Assembly (NCBI RefSeq): GCF_000226095.1
Contig: NC_016472.1
Location: 5,270,001-5,334,000 of the forward strand
DNA length: 64,000 nt
Source of the DNA: Thermothelomyces thermophilus ATCC 42464
Taxonomy: Eukaryota; Ascomycota; Sordariomycetes; Sordariales; Chaetomiaceae
Direction: 5' to 3'
A program made the position numbers and the translations under genes. Positions 31,724 through 43,600 of the stretch are shown here, piece by piece. Under the pieces are notes generated by a model. The model ran no database searches and was not told where the DNA came from. It was given only the letters and a program-made list of their open reading frames with translations. How positions within the stretch are numbered: the first letter of the stretch is position 1; every line of letters begins with the position of its first letter.

Positions 31724-33142
31724 TTAAATGGATACCGATGGCAAGGCCGATAAACCAAACAAACCCAGCACCACTCCTGCCAGGTCTCCGAACGAATTCA
31801 TGAGGATGGCAAGCATCCAGAGCCACAGTCCTTGCACTCTGGGTTTCTTCTCGATCTGTTCTCTTTCCTTCTCGTTCCACTTCTCCTGGCAATTAGATTC
31901 AGAGACGGCCGGGCTGCTATTTTCTCTCCCATCCTGACTGGCCACCGCTGTGTCAACCAGCGTCACCGAGCTCAGAGATTCCGCGCCATCCTCCGCATCG
32001 GTTTCGGGAGCCCCAACTGGCGCCGGGGACGGAGGGCGGAGCCGATGAGAAGGGCGCTGGGCGAAGCCGGCGTGCGCCCTTCTCAGCTCCTCTAGCATCG
32101 GCTCAATGCCTGGTGCCTCGCTAGCAGCAGCGTCCGTGAGCGGTCGAGATTCCGGCCACGACTCTGAGCTCGAGCGGTCTGCTTGCCCCATTCGCGAGTT
32201 GCTTGGTCGTGTCTGAACTTGTCCGGTCAGGGGAACCGGGCTCGCGATGGCAGGGCGATAGGTCGCACCCAATGCGCTGGGGATCTCGACCGGAACTCTG
32301 GACATGTTTGCATATTCCATCGCTTCGTGCAGGTCCTGCGCAATCCTGTCCAGCCGACGGGGACACGAGTATCCCTCTGCCCACTCGATCTTGGTCACTA
32401 TCTCCTCGTCCTTGCCACCCCTCTCCCCAAACTTCAGCCGGCTCTTGAGCTGATCCGAACGCTTGGCAAGTTTACCGCTAACTTGGACCGTCATGTAGAA
32501 CCTCGTCGCGTTGTGCTCGAGAGCAAAGGCTGTGTGGAACATGTTTCTGTGCGTCGGCTGCCACTCGAGCGAGTTCTCCTTTAGCTCCCAGCGCAGGCGG
32601 TTGTACCAGAAGCTGTCCTTGGTCGACGAGATGTAGCCAGAGAAATCCCACCTCGTCCTCGTCTGCACGATCCTCTCCTTGTTGAGCCCCACGCCGCCCG
32701 CACCATACCCCAGGACCTGCACCTCGGGCGTGCGGTTCTTGACCCTCTTGGTCTGTACCAACACCTCTGGACCTCGGATGCATTTGGGACCGTAGTGGTC
32801 CGTGAATTTGACCGGACAAGCAGAGCGGGACTGGATCCGGGCCTCCTCGCCGTCGTCTTCGGTGAGCGTCACTACGACAGTGGCTGCTTCGAGCCGGCAG
32901 TCGGTGGGTTGGCTGAAGTCCAGGTCCAGGTAGATGATGCCGGCCGGGTTTTTGGGCTCGCCGATGACACCCCATTGGGACTTGGTGAACAAAAACCGGC
33001 AGTCGACCTCGACCTTGCCAATGCTCCCACGCCCAGCTCGCATATGGGTCGAGGCTATGTTGTCAAACCGCTTGTAGTCACATCGCCCATACTTGCTTCG
33101 CACTTTGGACAACAAAACAGGCCCGGTCGGCTGTCCTTCCAT
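31724..33142 (-). CDS. Uncharacterised beta-rich protein with C-terminal membrane segment
   Basis: Single open frame, 472 aa from ATG at 33142 (MEGQPTGPV). The frame stays open about 70 nt upstream (ELELALEGAKALVQLQTA) without another ATG, so a spliced upstream exon is possible. Residues about 40-270 have an alternating beta pattern with repeated aromatic anchors: GVIGEPKNPAGIIYLDLDFS, ATVVVTLTEDDGEEA, TRWDFSGYISSTKDSFWYN, LRWELKENSLEWQPTHRN, FHTAFALEHNATRFYMTVQV. This suggests a beta-sandwich. The next 130 residues are Pro/Ser/Glu-rich and disordered. The C-terminus has one hydrophobic segment, LWLWMLAILMNSFGDLAGVV, a likely tail anchor. I recall similar unnamed proteins in other sordariomycetes but know no function. 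It is divergent from the 780-aa gene that starts 693 bp away. Confidence 0.78.
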   Translation of the reverse strand: MEGQPTGPVLLSKVRSKYGRCDYKRFDNIASTHMRAGRGSIGKVEVDCRFLFTKSQWGVIGEPKNPAGIIYLDLDFSQPTDCRLEAATVVVTLTEDDGEEARIQSRSACPVKFTDHYGPKCIRGPEVLVQTKRVKNRTPEVQVLGYGAGGVGLNKERIVQTRTRWDFSGYISSTKDSFWYNRLRWELKENSLEWQPTHRNMFHTAFALEHNATRFYMTVQVSGKLAKRSDQLKSRLKFGERGGKDEEIVTKIEWAEGYSCPRRLDRIAQDLHEAMEYANMSRVPVEIPSALGATYRPAIASPVPLTGQVQTRPSNSRMGQADRSSSESWPESRPLTDAAASEAPGIEPMLEELRRAHAGFAQRPSHRLRPPSPAPVGAPETDAEDGAESLSSVTLVDTAVASQDGRENSSPAVSESNCQEKWNEKEREQIEKKPRVQGLWLWMLAILMNSFGDLAGVVLGLFGLSALPSVSI

Positions 33143-33834
33143 TGCCGTCTGCAACTGTACTAACGCTTTTGCACCTTCAAGGGCGAGCTCGAGCTCGATG
33201 TGTGCGCGATCACTCTTGGGTCGGTCAGCTCAGGCAGCCCGGCCCGGCCCAGCTCAGATATCGTGCCACAGATGGGGCGGGGGAATCGATTCCGGCCACG
33301 AGATCGATTTGTTGAGCAAGGGAGGCTGAGAATACCCCGCTGGATGCTGCACGTTGTGGTCGCACCAGCACTGCCCCCCATTGGCGGTTGGCGACTGCCA
33401 ACCGCCTCCTCCTGCGGACTTGATTCGCCGGCGTGGCCGTGGCTGCATGAGATTCGGCGGAACTCGACAGAAGAGCGCCTCGGCGAGACTCTCGCAATGG
33501 GGCCTCCGATGGGAGCAGCGCCACGCGCGTACAGCCAGCCCATCTCCAGTTCTCGGCGGTATGTGGCTGTTTGAGCAAGGCAGTCCGCTCGTATGGCGGT
33601 CCTCTCAAACCACAAAGACTCAATTGACCACGGATATGCTGCAGCGTGTCGGCCGCCGTCTCGCGTAGTGGAGATAACTACGATCCGTCTAGTCCGTCTT
33701 ATCGGGAGGGAGACGAGGTCGAGATCCATCGTTATCGCCCACATTGGCCGGAGACGTCAATCAACAACACAACGGCATCGAGTTCAGCGAGCCTTGGGAC
33801 GGCTTAGACAAATCTCTCAAATCTGTTCGACCCG
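33143..33834. promoter_or_regulatory. divergent intergenic region between two uncharacterised genes
   Basis: This 692-bp space separates two start codons pointing apart and probably serves both promoters. A GAGCTC-type repeat (about 33180-33196) lies at its left end. Several overlapping open frames (up to 194 codons) suggest that one or both genes may have a 5' exon here, but no clear splice pair was found. Confidence 0.4.
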
Positions 33835-36263
33835 ATGGCCTCTATTTGGACAAGTGACAGACCGAGGGGCCAGGACGCTCCGGAGCCCATCGACCGGCAG
33901 ACGGATTCACTGCCGCATGGTCATTTGCGAAACAGCCGCTCTGCTTTGATGGACTCTCTGGGAACTCCGGGACACCGACCGCGGCCGAATTTCTGGGACC
34001 AGCTCGAGGATTTCACGTCGGGCTCGGGCGAACATGACGCAGAGAGGTCGCTCGTCTCGACACGAAGGCCATGGGCTCCAAACACAGAGCAACAACGCCA
34101 TCCCAATCCCGGCGGACTCAATGGCCAAGAACCACAAGCCACCAGCCCTGAGGTCGCTGCAGAATCTAATAATGATCCTGTTCGTCGTCTTTCTGAGCAT
34201 TTGGGCAATTCTCACTCTGAACATAGCCCCGCGGCGGCAGCACAGAGGCGTAGCTTTCGGGTCCGGCCGCTGAGCGGAGACCGTCCAAGAGGGTTGAAAG
34301 GGGAGGAGCGTGGGGGAAATGGTCTAACGGACCCAGAGGTGCCCAACCAAATGCCCGATGCTGCTACTACTACCACCCGGGTTGATCTTGTTTACGATCC
34401 CTCGCAGGCGAGCAGGGACATGTCGGTCCGTCTCGTGTTGGATGTTGAGGAAGACTGGGAGCACGAGCTTGAGGAGTTTTGCCGTCTGAAAAGGCTCGGT
34501 CTGATCAAAGAGGCGAAGGAGCACTTTTGGTCCAGACTCGGGCATGTCAGCACCATACCCTACATCCGGGTGCAGTATGCCGAGATGCTCCAGTCTTGCG
34601 GTGACTTCAAGAGTCTTCAGTGTCTTGACTTTCTTCCCGAGTTTCCTCCCGATCCGTGGGAAGAAACGACGGAGGACCGCAACCGGGGAAAACTAGTCGC
34701 CAACCATACCCTGTTGGATTTCCTGTCCCAACGGCCGATTTCCGATTACGTTACTGCTGCATGGTCGTTTGTCCGCCAGACGCTGAAAGCTCTCGCCAGT
34801 GAGTTGGTAGTTGGTTCGACAGAGGTGTGTTATGAAGAATTCGCGTGTTTCCCGTCCCGGCCTCGACCTAACTTGTCCCCCGTTCACCCCAGATCCAAAT
34901 GATTGTACTGTGCCTCCGCGTCTTGGGCTACTTGAAGACTTGCACGAGCAAGGCCATCACGGGACCAGTTCGCGTCTACGCGAAGCATTTGTTCGACTGG
35001 CGTCGGCTGTATAACGACCTCGTCGGCGAGAGCTGCGTTTGGGATTTCAAGGACCTCTTCCTCGCTTGCGTGTCGGTCTTTGGCTGGCCCGAGACGATAG
35101 AGCAGTTCTTCGGCACCACCCACACCCCCCTAGCGCTGGATACTATCATCAAGGACTGGAACGGTGAACCTCTTGACGAAGCATCTATGATGGGCCTTCT
35201 CGACCTGTTCACTTCACCGGTTCTCCAGAGTCACATCGGACGGAAGGCGCGGAAGACGCTGCTAATGCATCACGCAAAGGCGCTGGCGGATTCTGTAGAA
35301 CAAAACAAGCCGGAACTGATGAAGACCAGGCCCTTCATCCAATGGCTGCTGGCCAAAACCGCGCACGAATTGGAAGCGCCCCCGGAACGGCCGGACGGCG
35401 TGCGTATGGAACACTTTGGCGGACTGAAACTGGACCAAGGGGCCGGTATCCATCTACCGATATACGTCCCCACCAGGCACAGCAGAAAGCCCGACTGGGA
35501 CATGTTCTTCTTTCGATCTACACCCGCTCAGCGACGCGTTGTCGAGCTCGCCGTTAGAACGGCGGAGCAGATCGGAGACTACGCCCTGCAAGCCGAGGCC
35601 ATGAAGCTGCTCATCCTCCAGTCTCAGGACCCCTGGCGCTTGATGAGTGCTCTGGCAAGCCTGCAACTGGAGACGCAAGGCGATAAGGAAGGCTATCTCT
35701 CGACATGTTTGTCGATGTATCTGGTGGCCACAGACCTGACCGCGGAAGCGAACCTCTTGAGAGACCTCGAACGGCCCTGCCAGGGGGGAAACATGCTCTT
35801 GTTTGAGCAGTGCGAGAATGCATCTCTGACCTGGGCTTGGGTTATGATCCGGATCCTGCTCGCGTCGTCGATCAACGGGGATGCGGGTTCGGACACCACG
35901 ACCGACAGCAGCGAAGAGCCCTCGCCGTTCCTGGCTCGCCGGCTTCACCTGGACGGAACTAGACTGGCCCCTTACATCGCCGAGTTCGGCCGCGCCGAGC
36001 TCGGGATCGACATTTCGCCGCCGATGGAACCGCTCTCTGTAGACGATCGGATCGAGGAACCCGATTACTCAGACGACCAGCGGATCGCGGCGCTCCGTCG
36101 CCGTTTCGCCCGCGGAGCCTCTGAAGCGCGGGAAGCGTCTCCTCGAGCCAATCCCTGGCCGTACTACACCGGTCAAGAGTCGGATCCGTTGGCACATGGC
36201 ATCTCGCCGTCTGTCCGAGTCAACGGCTGGCCGAGCACGTGGTACGAAGACGCACAGCACTAG
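33835..36263 (+). CDS. Uncharacterised 780-aa helical protein
   Basis: Two exons (33835-34806, 34893-36263) give 780 aa. The intron has donor GTAGTT, branch CTAAC and acceptor CCCCAG, phase 0, joining LKALASEL to IQMIVLCLRV. The first 190 residues are polar and disordered. From about residue 200 the protein is helical, with TPR-like spacing in EEFCRLKRLGLIKEAKEHFW and RVQYAEMLQSCGDFKSLQCL. Long helical segments follow, such as FKDLFLACVSVFGWPETIEQ and LAVRTAEQIGDYALQAEAMK. The C-terminal 100 residues are again polar and Arg/Ser/Pro-rich. No catalytic motif or membrane segment is clear. A later Met (MDSLGTPGHR) could be the true start. It shares a divergent promoter with the beta-rich membrane protein, so the two may work together; that is inference. 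Confidence 0.75.
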
Positions 36264-37789
36264 GACAGGGGGGATGGTGACGATTCTAACTGCTGCGGTC
36301 ATCAATATGATTGTCGTTTCGAAGCCTAGGCGTCGTGCAGCGCAGGTCAATATCGATACTGAATTGGTGGGGAGAGGGGCGTAGGGGCTGAGGGGATGAG
36401 TGGGTAGAGAGAGCTTCGACCACTGAAGGTGCGGGCAACGGGGGATTAAACGAGACTCGAAAGATGCTGAGCGATATGAGACTGAATCTTTGGAGGAGGG
36501 AGGCGCAAGAGCGGGAATAGCAGCTGGTGCATCTGCCACGGACAGCCAGGGAGGCTGCGGGAGTGGGCATGAGAACATTATCGGGCACTGGAGAGACAGG
36601 AACCGGAATCGAAACGGCAATCCCAGGAACAAGACGTTCAACGATGATGACCAGACAATTGTGGCGTCGAATCCGGCGCCAACGACTGAGGGACACAGGG
36701 GCGTGTCAAGATGCTAACTAAGAACACCAATCCGACTCAACGCGGGAAGGTTCAACAAGAAAACCAGAAAGGCGATGACCGAACCGAAGATTCATTCGCC
36801 TAGCAGATGCTCAAAAGAAGCGGGCTAGAATCTCAGCACCGAGTCGCTTCAGGAAAGAAACTTGCCGCGAGGGGCGTGATATTCTTCCTGGTTAATTTTT
36901 GTTCTCGTAGTAGCATTGTATTGCATGCTACGATTGTCTTCGGTAACACTCCTCAGGCGAGTTTATACTCTTCATGTCGCGTACTATACGTAGGAAGTAC
37001 GGATAAAGTGTACGGATTAATCCGTACACGATAAATAAAAGCATTGCCTAGCCTGGCAATGTTTCTCGATGTCGACCTCCATAAATGGAACCCGGGAGGC
37101 AACGTTGTCGGCAAGTGGAGTCGAGGCGCGGTCTTGTTGGGAATTGATCACGCCTGAAGTTGCATGTGACAGCGTTCAGCTCATACCTAGTTATCTTGGC
37201 CCATGCATGCAACGCGACAAGTGGGCCGGAAGCGCTGGCGGCCGCTGGCTGACCCCCGGGACCGGGTCCTGGGCCCGCGAGCTCTCAGTGGGTGGGCCAG
37301 CGGCTGGCCCACCTGATAGGGCGGCCTCGGCAGGCGCCCAGAGCTCTCCGTTCCCAACAAAAATCCGCGTCCTCCACCAAAGAAACCTTGGATGGAAGCC
37401 TCCGCCCTGCAGTCTGCGTCCCTGCGTGCGCATGGGCGCACGAATGACGAGGCCGCACATGGCGCAGTGACCGACCCGGAAGCACCAGGACCAGCGGTTC
37501 TTTGTGTGCTTTGTGTTTTTTGACGGCGTCAGCTGCCCTGGGGGAATCGCGGAGCGCTGTGCCTCGCGGCTCTCTGGACTTTTCACATCCATCTGCTGCC
37601 GCAGCCGGGGTGCTGGTGTGCCTGGGCCCAGTGACCCGCCGCATCATCACATCAGGCTTGATCGGTTTGTCCCTGACCCGCCGCCTCGTTCATCAAAACA
37701 ATTTCGTCGATTTACAAGAGACACCGCCCGGGTCTCACTGCCCACTGCCCTCTCTCGCCAGCTTAGGTCAACACACTCCCGGCACCAAG
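36264..37789. other. 1.5-kb intergenic region with 22-bp palindrome
   Basis: No gene is supported. A perfect 22-bp palindrome lies at 37008-37029: GTGTACGGATT followed by its own reverse complement. The right third (about 37450-37789) is probably the promoter and leader of the TLC-domain gene. Confidence 0.6.
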
Positions 37790-38942
37790 ATGCGCGACCC
37801 CTTCCCGATTTTGCCGATTCCGGCTTTGAGCAGGGCCGTCGAGCCCCTGGCCGAACGCTTGAGCATGCCGACGCTCCCGATCCACATCCACGAGGTCGTC
37901 GGCGCCGCCCTGTTCTACACCCTGATCCAGGTTGTCGTCTCGCCCGTGCTGTCCGCCCGACTCTTCCCAAAGTACTACCCGGTCCACAACCGCACCAAGA
38001 AGGCCAACTGGGACACCCACGTCGTCTCGCTCGTCCAGAGCTTGCTGATCAACGGCCTGGCGCTGTGGGTTATGTTCGCCGACGAGGAGCGCAAGAACAT
38101 GGACTTTGAGCAACGCATCTGGGGGTACACGGGCGCTTGCGGCTTGACCCAGGCCCTGGCGGCCGGCTATTTCGTCTGGGACTTGGGCATCACGCTCCTG
38201 AATCTGGACATCTTTGGGCTCGGCCTGCTGGCCCACGCCATCAGCGCCCTGACCGTGTACATATTCGGCTTCGTAAGCCTTTCTTGAAAACCGGTCGGCT
38301 TCACCAATCACGCTAACAAGCCGGTTTTCTTCCCAGCGCCCTTACCTGAACTACTACTCCCCCATTTTCATCCTCTACGAGCTCTCGACCCCCTTCCTCA
38401 ACATCCACTGGTTCTTTGACAAGCTCAATATGACGGGCTCCAAGCCTCAGCTCTACAACGGCATCGCCCTGCTCACCACCTTCTTCCTCTGCCGCCTGGT
38501 CTGGGGTACGTATCAGTCCGCCGTCGTCTACGTCGACATGTGGTACTCTCTCACCCGCGTGCCTTCGCCGGAATATATCGCCGCCGCATTCGCCGACCCG
38601 CTGACGGCCTCCGACCCGGACGCGAACCCCATGTTCTTTTCCCCCGACCCCCAGCCCGTGCCTGTCTGGCTGACCGCCCTCTACCTGGCCAGCAACCTCG
38701 TGCTGAATGCTCTGAACTGGTACTGGTTCGTCAAGATGATAGCCGCCGTGCGCAAGCGCTTTGAGCCGCCCAAGCCCGGCAAGAAGGAGCCGCTGCCGGC
38801 CGAGCCGGTACCCGCGTCGGCTAAGGCGTCAGCCGTAGATCGCAAGGACAGCGTGACCGCGCGGCACCGCCGGACACCCTCGATTGCCATTGAGGACGTC
38901 GTTCCGGATACCGAGGAGCTTAGGGAGGGTACGATTCAGTGA
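37790..38942 (+). CDS. TLC-domain multi-pass membrane protein
   Basis: Two exons (37790-38272, 38337-38942) give 362 aa; the intron has donor GTAAGC and acceptor TTCCCAG, phase 0. The TLC domain (TRAM, LAG1, CLN8 fold) covers about residues 70-290: KKANWDTHVVSLVQSLLING, YFVWDLGITLLNLDIFGLGL, HAISALTVYIFGFRPYLNYY, ELSTPFLNIHWFFDKLNMTG. About six or seven membrane segments are apparent. Members without the full ceramide-synthase Lag motif act in lipid sensing or membrane composition (TMEM56/TLCD4-like). I do not see the double-His LAG1 signature, so ceramide synthase activity is unlikely. The cytosolic tail is Pro/Lys/Ser-rich with potential phosphosites (RRTPSIAIED). It is probably in the ER membrane. 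Confidence 0.88.
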
Positions 38943-39536
38943 GCCGTCCCCGCGGAGCATAAGTGTGAGGTGTAAGCTGCCGCTGTCATAGACGTGATCT
39001 TCGGATCACGAAAGAGAATCTGGGGGACCGGGGGAAGAGGGTCACACGAGATGGGTGTAAATCAACACCAGAGCATGGCACGGCCATGATTGAACCGGAT
39101 TTGACCGGATCGGATCGGTTCCGTGGGACGTCAACTCCCTCTTTGCTCTCCCAAGCGGAATTTTCGCGTGGAGCCTTGATCTTCTGTGTGTGGGGGGACG
39201 TCGTGAGGAGTCAGGTGTTTGCCGAGTTTATCAAGTATAGAACGTTTTCATATCAGGCCAAATCAACCTCCGCTTGGTCCGTGTCTGTCAGCTGAGGGAG
39301 AGAAAACAAACATGGGTAAGCGAGATGGGGGAGGGGAAAGGAGGAAATCTCAAGCTCCTACTAGTCAGAGTCGCGCCATCTCGTGATCATTGTATCCCCA
39401 TGATAACCTGCCGCACCCCTATGAGACTCATACCAAGTAGCATGACACCTGACCTTCCCAACTAACGACTGCGGCGCTTGGGACGGAACGGTGTCCCATT
39501 ATTGTACATACGCTCCGAGAAGTGGGGGTCGGGTAT

Positions 39537-39570
39537 CTACCTACCTAACTACCTATCTACCTACCTACCT
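39537..39570. repeat. CTAC tetranucleotide repeat
   Basis: Imperfect (CTAC)n with CTAA and CTAT variants. It is the reverse complement of the GTAG tract about 300 bp downstream. Confidence 0.85.
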
Positions 39571-39847
39571 TATGCCTCGTTCCATTGTCTGCGACGAGAT
39601 CTGGACCGGCGAGATGCGGGTCGCCAGGAGAGGGAACACCAAGATGGCTCTTGGGCGCAATGGGCATGTGTGTGTATCTGCGTGAGATAAGGAAGCAGCG
39701 AATCGGGAAAGCAATCCTCACAACGTGAGTCTCTCGATTTGTGTGCAATATGACTATATAATAAGTAGGTTAGGTGGCTTAGGTAGAGGGATAGGGCCGT
39801 TATGTATGTAGGCACGGAAACAGCAAGTGAGTTGCTGATGTCCGGCT

Positions 39848-39957
39848 AGTAGGTAGTAGTAGGTAGGTAAGTAAGTACTTAGGTAGGGAAGTAGGTAGGG
39901 AAGTAGGTAGGTAGGTAGGTAGGTAGGTAGGTAGGTAGGTAGGTAGGTAGTTAGTTA
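39848..39957. repeat. GTAG tetranucleotide repeat
   Basis: About 110 bp of (GTAG)n with AAGTAG-type variants at the left and a pure tract of ten or more units near 39904-39950. Oriented opposite to the CTAC tract at 39537-39570. Confidence 0.9.
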
Positions 39958-40646
39958 AAGTAGCTAGGCGAATGGTAGAAGAAGCCAAAGACCTTGTCTG
40001 CGTCTGAAAAAACAGAGGAAAACAAGACAAAAAACAGGAAACACAAGGCGAAGAAAAGAAAAGAGAGGAAAAAAAGGGGGACATGAACATGCCTGCTTCC
40101 CAGAAACAACAGACAACGCACCTCCACCTTGCGTTCTCTCTCCCTCTCTCTCTGTCTCTCTCTCTCTGTGTGTGTGTCCTTCCCACCCCTCCTCCCCTCA
40201 CTCCCTCTTTTCTCCCCTCCACTCTCGACTCCAAGTCTCTCCCGGACTGGGTTGGGCCTCATCCCATTCTCTCTACCCAAGGTCGGTTCCTCCCGTCTCG
40301 CCCTTCGGCGCAAGCCTCCTCCTCTCCATGCTACCCAGTTTTCATCTTGGCTCGCATCCCCTACCGCTTTGTAGAGACGGCGATTGTGAAACCTCAGGCG
40401 ACTTGCTACACCCCCCCCTTCTTCATTTGAGTCGATCTCCGAGTCGCCGCTGTGAGCGTGCAATGACGAGGTGATGCTGCGCTCTCCCCAAGATCCGCAG
40501 GGCTCTTCGGCGAATCCTGTTTTTGGTCCGGAGAAGCGATTGCCGCTGTTCTTGACTGATTGGCTGGCTCAGAGTTGAGAAGAAAAAAAATCCCTGCAAG
40601 AGGCGCATACCAAGTTGCTGCCAACTTGAGCACGTTGACCAGCCGA

Positions 40647-43600
40647 TCAGAAACCAAACGGATTATCCGGCGCTACAAATATCGTTAGTCAATGGACCCG
40701 TAAAACTACCATGGATAACAGGATGGTCCACTTACTAGCAGCAGCCAGATTGGCTCTCCTCCCCGTCGGCTGCGGCGCCAACTTCTTCTGCCCTTCGTTG
40801 ATGCCAAACTTAACCGGCGGTGGCGGACCCGTCTTCTGCGGCACGAGCGGCTGCGCAGGCGGCTGCAGCCCTCCAGCAGTCCCAAACCCGGTGGGCTGCG
40901 GCTGCATCGGTTGCTGCTGCTGCTGCTGCTGGGGTTGCATTCCCATTCCTACACCAACATTGTTCATGCCCATGCCCATTCCCATGCCCATTGCCGTGCG
41001 CTGCGGCTCAAGTGGCGGCGGCAACCCAGTCATTTGTGGCTGCAGCTGCTGTGGCTGCTGTTGCTGAGGGAAACCGGCGCCCATGAATCCCGTAGGTTGG
41101 ACCTGCATGGGCATGGGCTGCGGCTGCATCCCGGCCAGCCCGGTAGGCTGTGGCTGCAGAACTCCCATGCCCGTAGGTTGCGGCATGAATGGGCCCTGCT
41201 GCATCGGGAAACCAGTCTGTTGCGGTTGCTGCTGCATGCCGGTCATCATGGAGATCTGTTGTTGTTGTTGCTGCTGCTGCTGCATGGCCTGGGCAAACTG
41301 CTGCTGCTGCCGGAGGTCGTTGAGGCTCTGGCCGGGTGGCGCGACCTGGCCTGCTGCCGAGGACGGATAGCCCGTCATCTGGGGCTGCAGAGGTGGCGGG
41401 GCAAACGCGCTGGGTTGGGCAGTCTGGGGCGCCGAGAGTGGACGTGCGGGAGGAGGCGGCATCAGGCCACCTTGGCCTTGGGTGTACTGCGGCGCCATCG
41501 GTCGTTGGCGGGCGAGGTTCTGTGGTAGCTGCTGGGCGAATTGCGCCGGTTGCTGACCGTTCACAGCGGGTGGCTGCATGCCCGCAAAGAAGCCCGGGGT
41601 GGCGCCAGTAGGCTGAGGGACCTGCGCGGGAGCTGGAGCCGAAGCCGGGGCCGTGGTCGTGGCGGGCGGCAGGCTCAGGGCGGGTGGAGGGGCCGAGGCT
41701 GGGGGCTGGACCTTCTCTGGGGTTAGAGGTTGGGTCAGCAGCGACAGCTCCTGCATCGAACCCGTGAGTTTGGCCGTGCTCGGGGCCGGAGCAGGAGCCG
41801 AGGTAGCAGCGGGCGCGGCAGTGGAGGCCGGGGGAGCGGATGTCTGCTGAGGGGCCGGATCCGGCGTCTTGGACGGCTTTACATCCCATGCGTCATCGTC
41901 AAACCCGCTGGCGGGTTTAGCAGCGCCGGGGGACGTCGACGTCGTGGCGGGAGACGTTGCCTTGGCTTCATCCTTCTTCTTGTCGAGAGATAAGGCCTTC
42001 GGGTCGATCGTGTCGTTGGTCTCGACCGGAGGAGCCGGCCGGCCTTTCCTGGTATTGTTGCGTAAGGCACCTCCAGGACCGGAGAACAGGCCGCCGCTCC
42101 CTTCGTCATCCCCCGCCGCCTTCTTCCCGCGACAATACTTGGCGTCGAGGTACCGCATCACCTTGATGATGTCACCCTCGCGGAACCCCAGATTCCGGAG
42201 CACGGAGACGTCAACGTCGGGCAAGACGCTCTCGTCCATCGACTCCCTGATGAAAGCTTGCGAGTACCGCTCGCAAAGCCCCGGCTGGACCTCGCAATTC
42301 AGGAAGAACTGGAACCAGTCGTAGTCTGGCTTCTTGGGCTCGATAGTCGCGCCGACCTTGGGAGGAGACCGACGCGAGCCCTCGCCTCCATTTGCCCGCT
42401 TTTTGAGATCGGACAGCGGCTTGTCTTCGTCGAGGGAGATACCGGTGATCCGCTCGACATACTCCAGGTCTTCAAGCGACATCTTGGAGATGGGCACGGC
42501 AATCCGGACCCCGTTGAGCTTGTGGAGGTTGAGCTTGCCATCCTTCACGCCCAGGAACTGGGCCTCGACGGTGAAAGACTTGGAGCGGTCTGTCCACGTG
42601 CGGATCTTGGTAGGATCGGGTTCTGCAGGGAAATCAGCAAGGCGTTCCTGAGCAACCAAACAACAAAAAAGAACAACCGGGTCAGACTTACTCGACCTGC
42701 CGTTGGACCGGGAGGAAGCCGAGGCCTCGGCGCGGCCGTCCTCGCGTCTGCTCCGCTGTTGCGCCTCGGTGTTACTCTTTCTGGCCGACAGACTACTACT
42801 CCGATCGGGCAAAGGCAATCCGGGGCCTACCTCAGATCTCGACCTTTCCCTCTCCTTTTGTTCTTCCCGCTGGCTAGCCTTGATGGCCTCCTTATACAGG
42901 CGCTCCTCCTCCAGCCGATTCTGCTCGACGGTCGACTTGCCCACGTTGATGCCCGTAGTGGTCGTCACGGTCGACGCCGGCGTGTCGAGGATCCCCGTGA
43001 CCTCGATGTAGCTGCTCGGCACGACGCCCTCCCGCTGGTTCTTGACGCGACGCACCATCCACCACTCGTCGCTCTTGGTGTCGTCCAGGATGATGACCTC
43101 GTCCCCGATGGCGACGGTGACCTCGTCGTCGCCCTGCGCCATGAAGTCGTACAGGACCACGCCCTTCTTCTGCTGTATCCCCTTGGGCCCGGTGGCAGCC
43201 ATGATCACCTCTCGCAGACCCTCGGCGCGAACGGCGCCGGCCATTTCGCCGAGCATAGCGACAATCTCCTCGGCAGTGTCCTTTGCGCCCGCGTGAAAGT
43301 CGATGCTCTTGCTCGGCTTGACCAGCTCTATGAATACGTGCTTCCCCTCGCGCGAATAGTGCGTCATGCGATCGGCGGTCCATTCCTGCGTCGGCCCGTC
43401 CTCGGCGTATTCGGGGGCGATCATGATTATGCCAGTCCGCAAGTTGAGGCCTAGGGTGGTCGGCATCTTCTTCTTCTTTCCCATGATAGACACCATCTCG
43501 TTAATGTTGTACATGTGAAAGTCACCTGGCGTCAGGGGCGCTGTCCGGGGGGTGCGCGGGGTGTCAAGGTCATTCCGGCTGCCGTGATCGTTGCGCCTAC

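Larger units (their letters stand above)
38943..40646. other. 1.7-kb intergenic region with microsatellites
   Basis: No gene is supported. It holds two oppositely oriented tetranucleotide tracts (listed separately) and a CT/GT run at about 40136-40180. Other frames are short and compositionally biased. Confidence 0.6.

Noticed and set aside
33160-33744. 194-codon minus-strand frame between the divergent uncharacterised genes
   Set aside because: Out of frame with the membrane-protein gene, overlapped by frames on the other strand, and without clear splice sites; kept only as a possible 5' exon region.
40129-40474. Short plus-strand frames rich in Leu/Ser/Pro near the CT repeat
   Set aside because: Encoded by a microsatellite-like pyrimidine tract; no gene features.
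42258-43454. 398-codon plus-strand frame opposite SLA1
   Set aside because: Antisense shadow; the minus strand encodes unmistakable SH3 and SHD1 domains.
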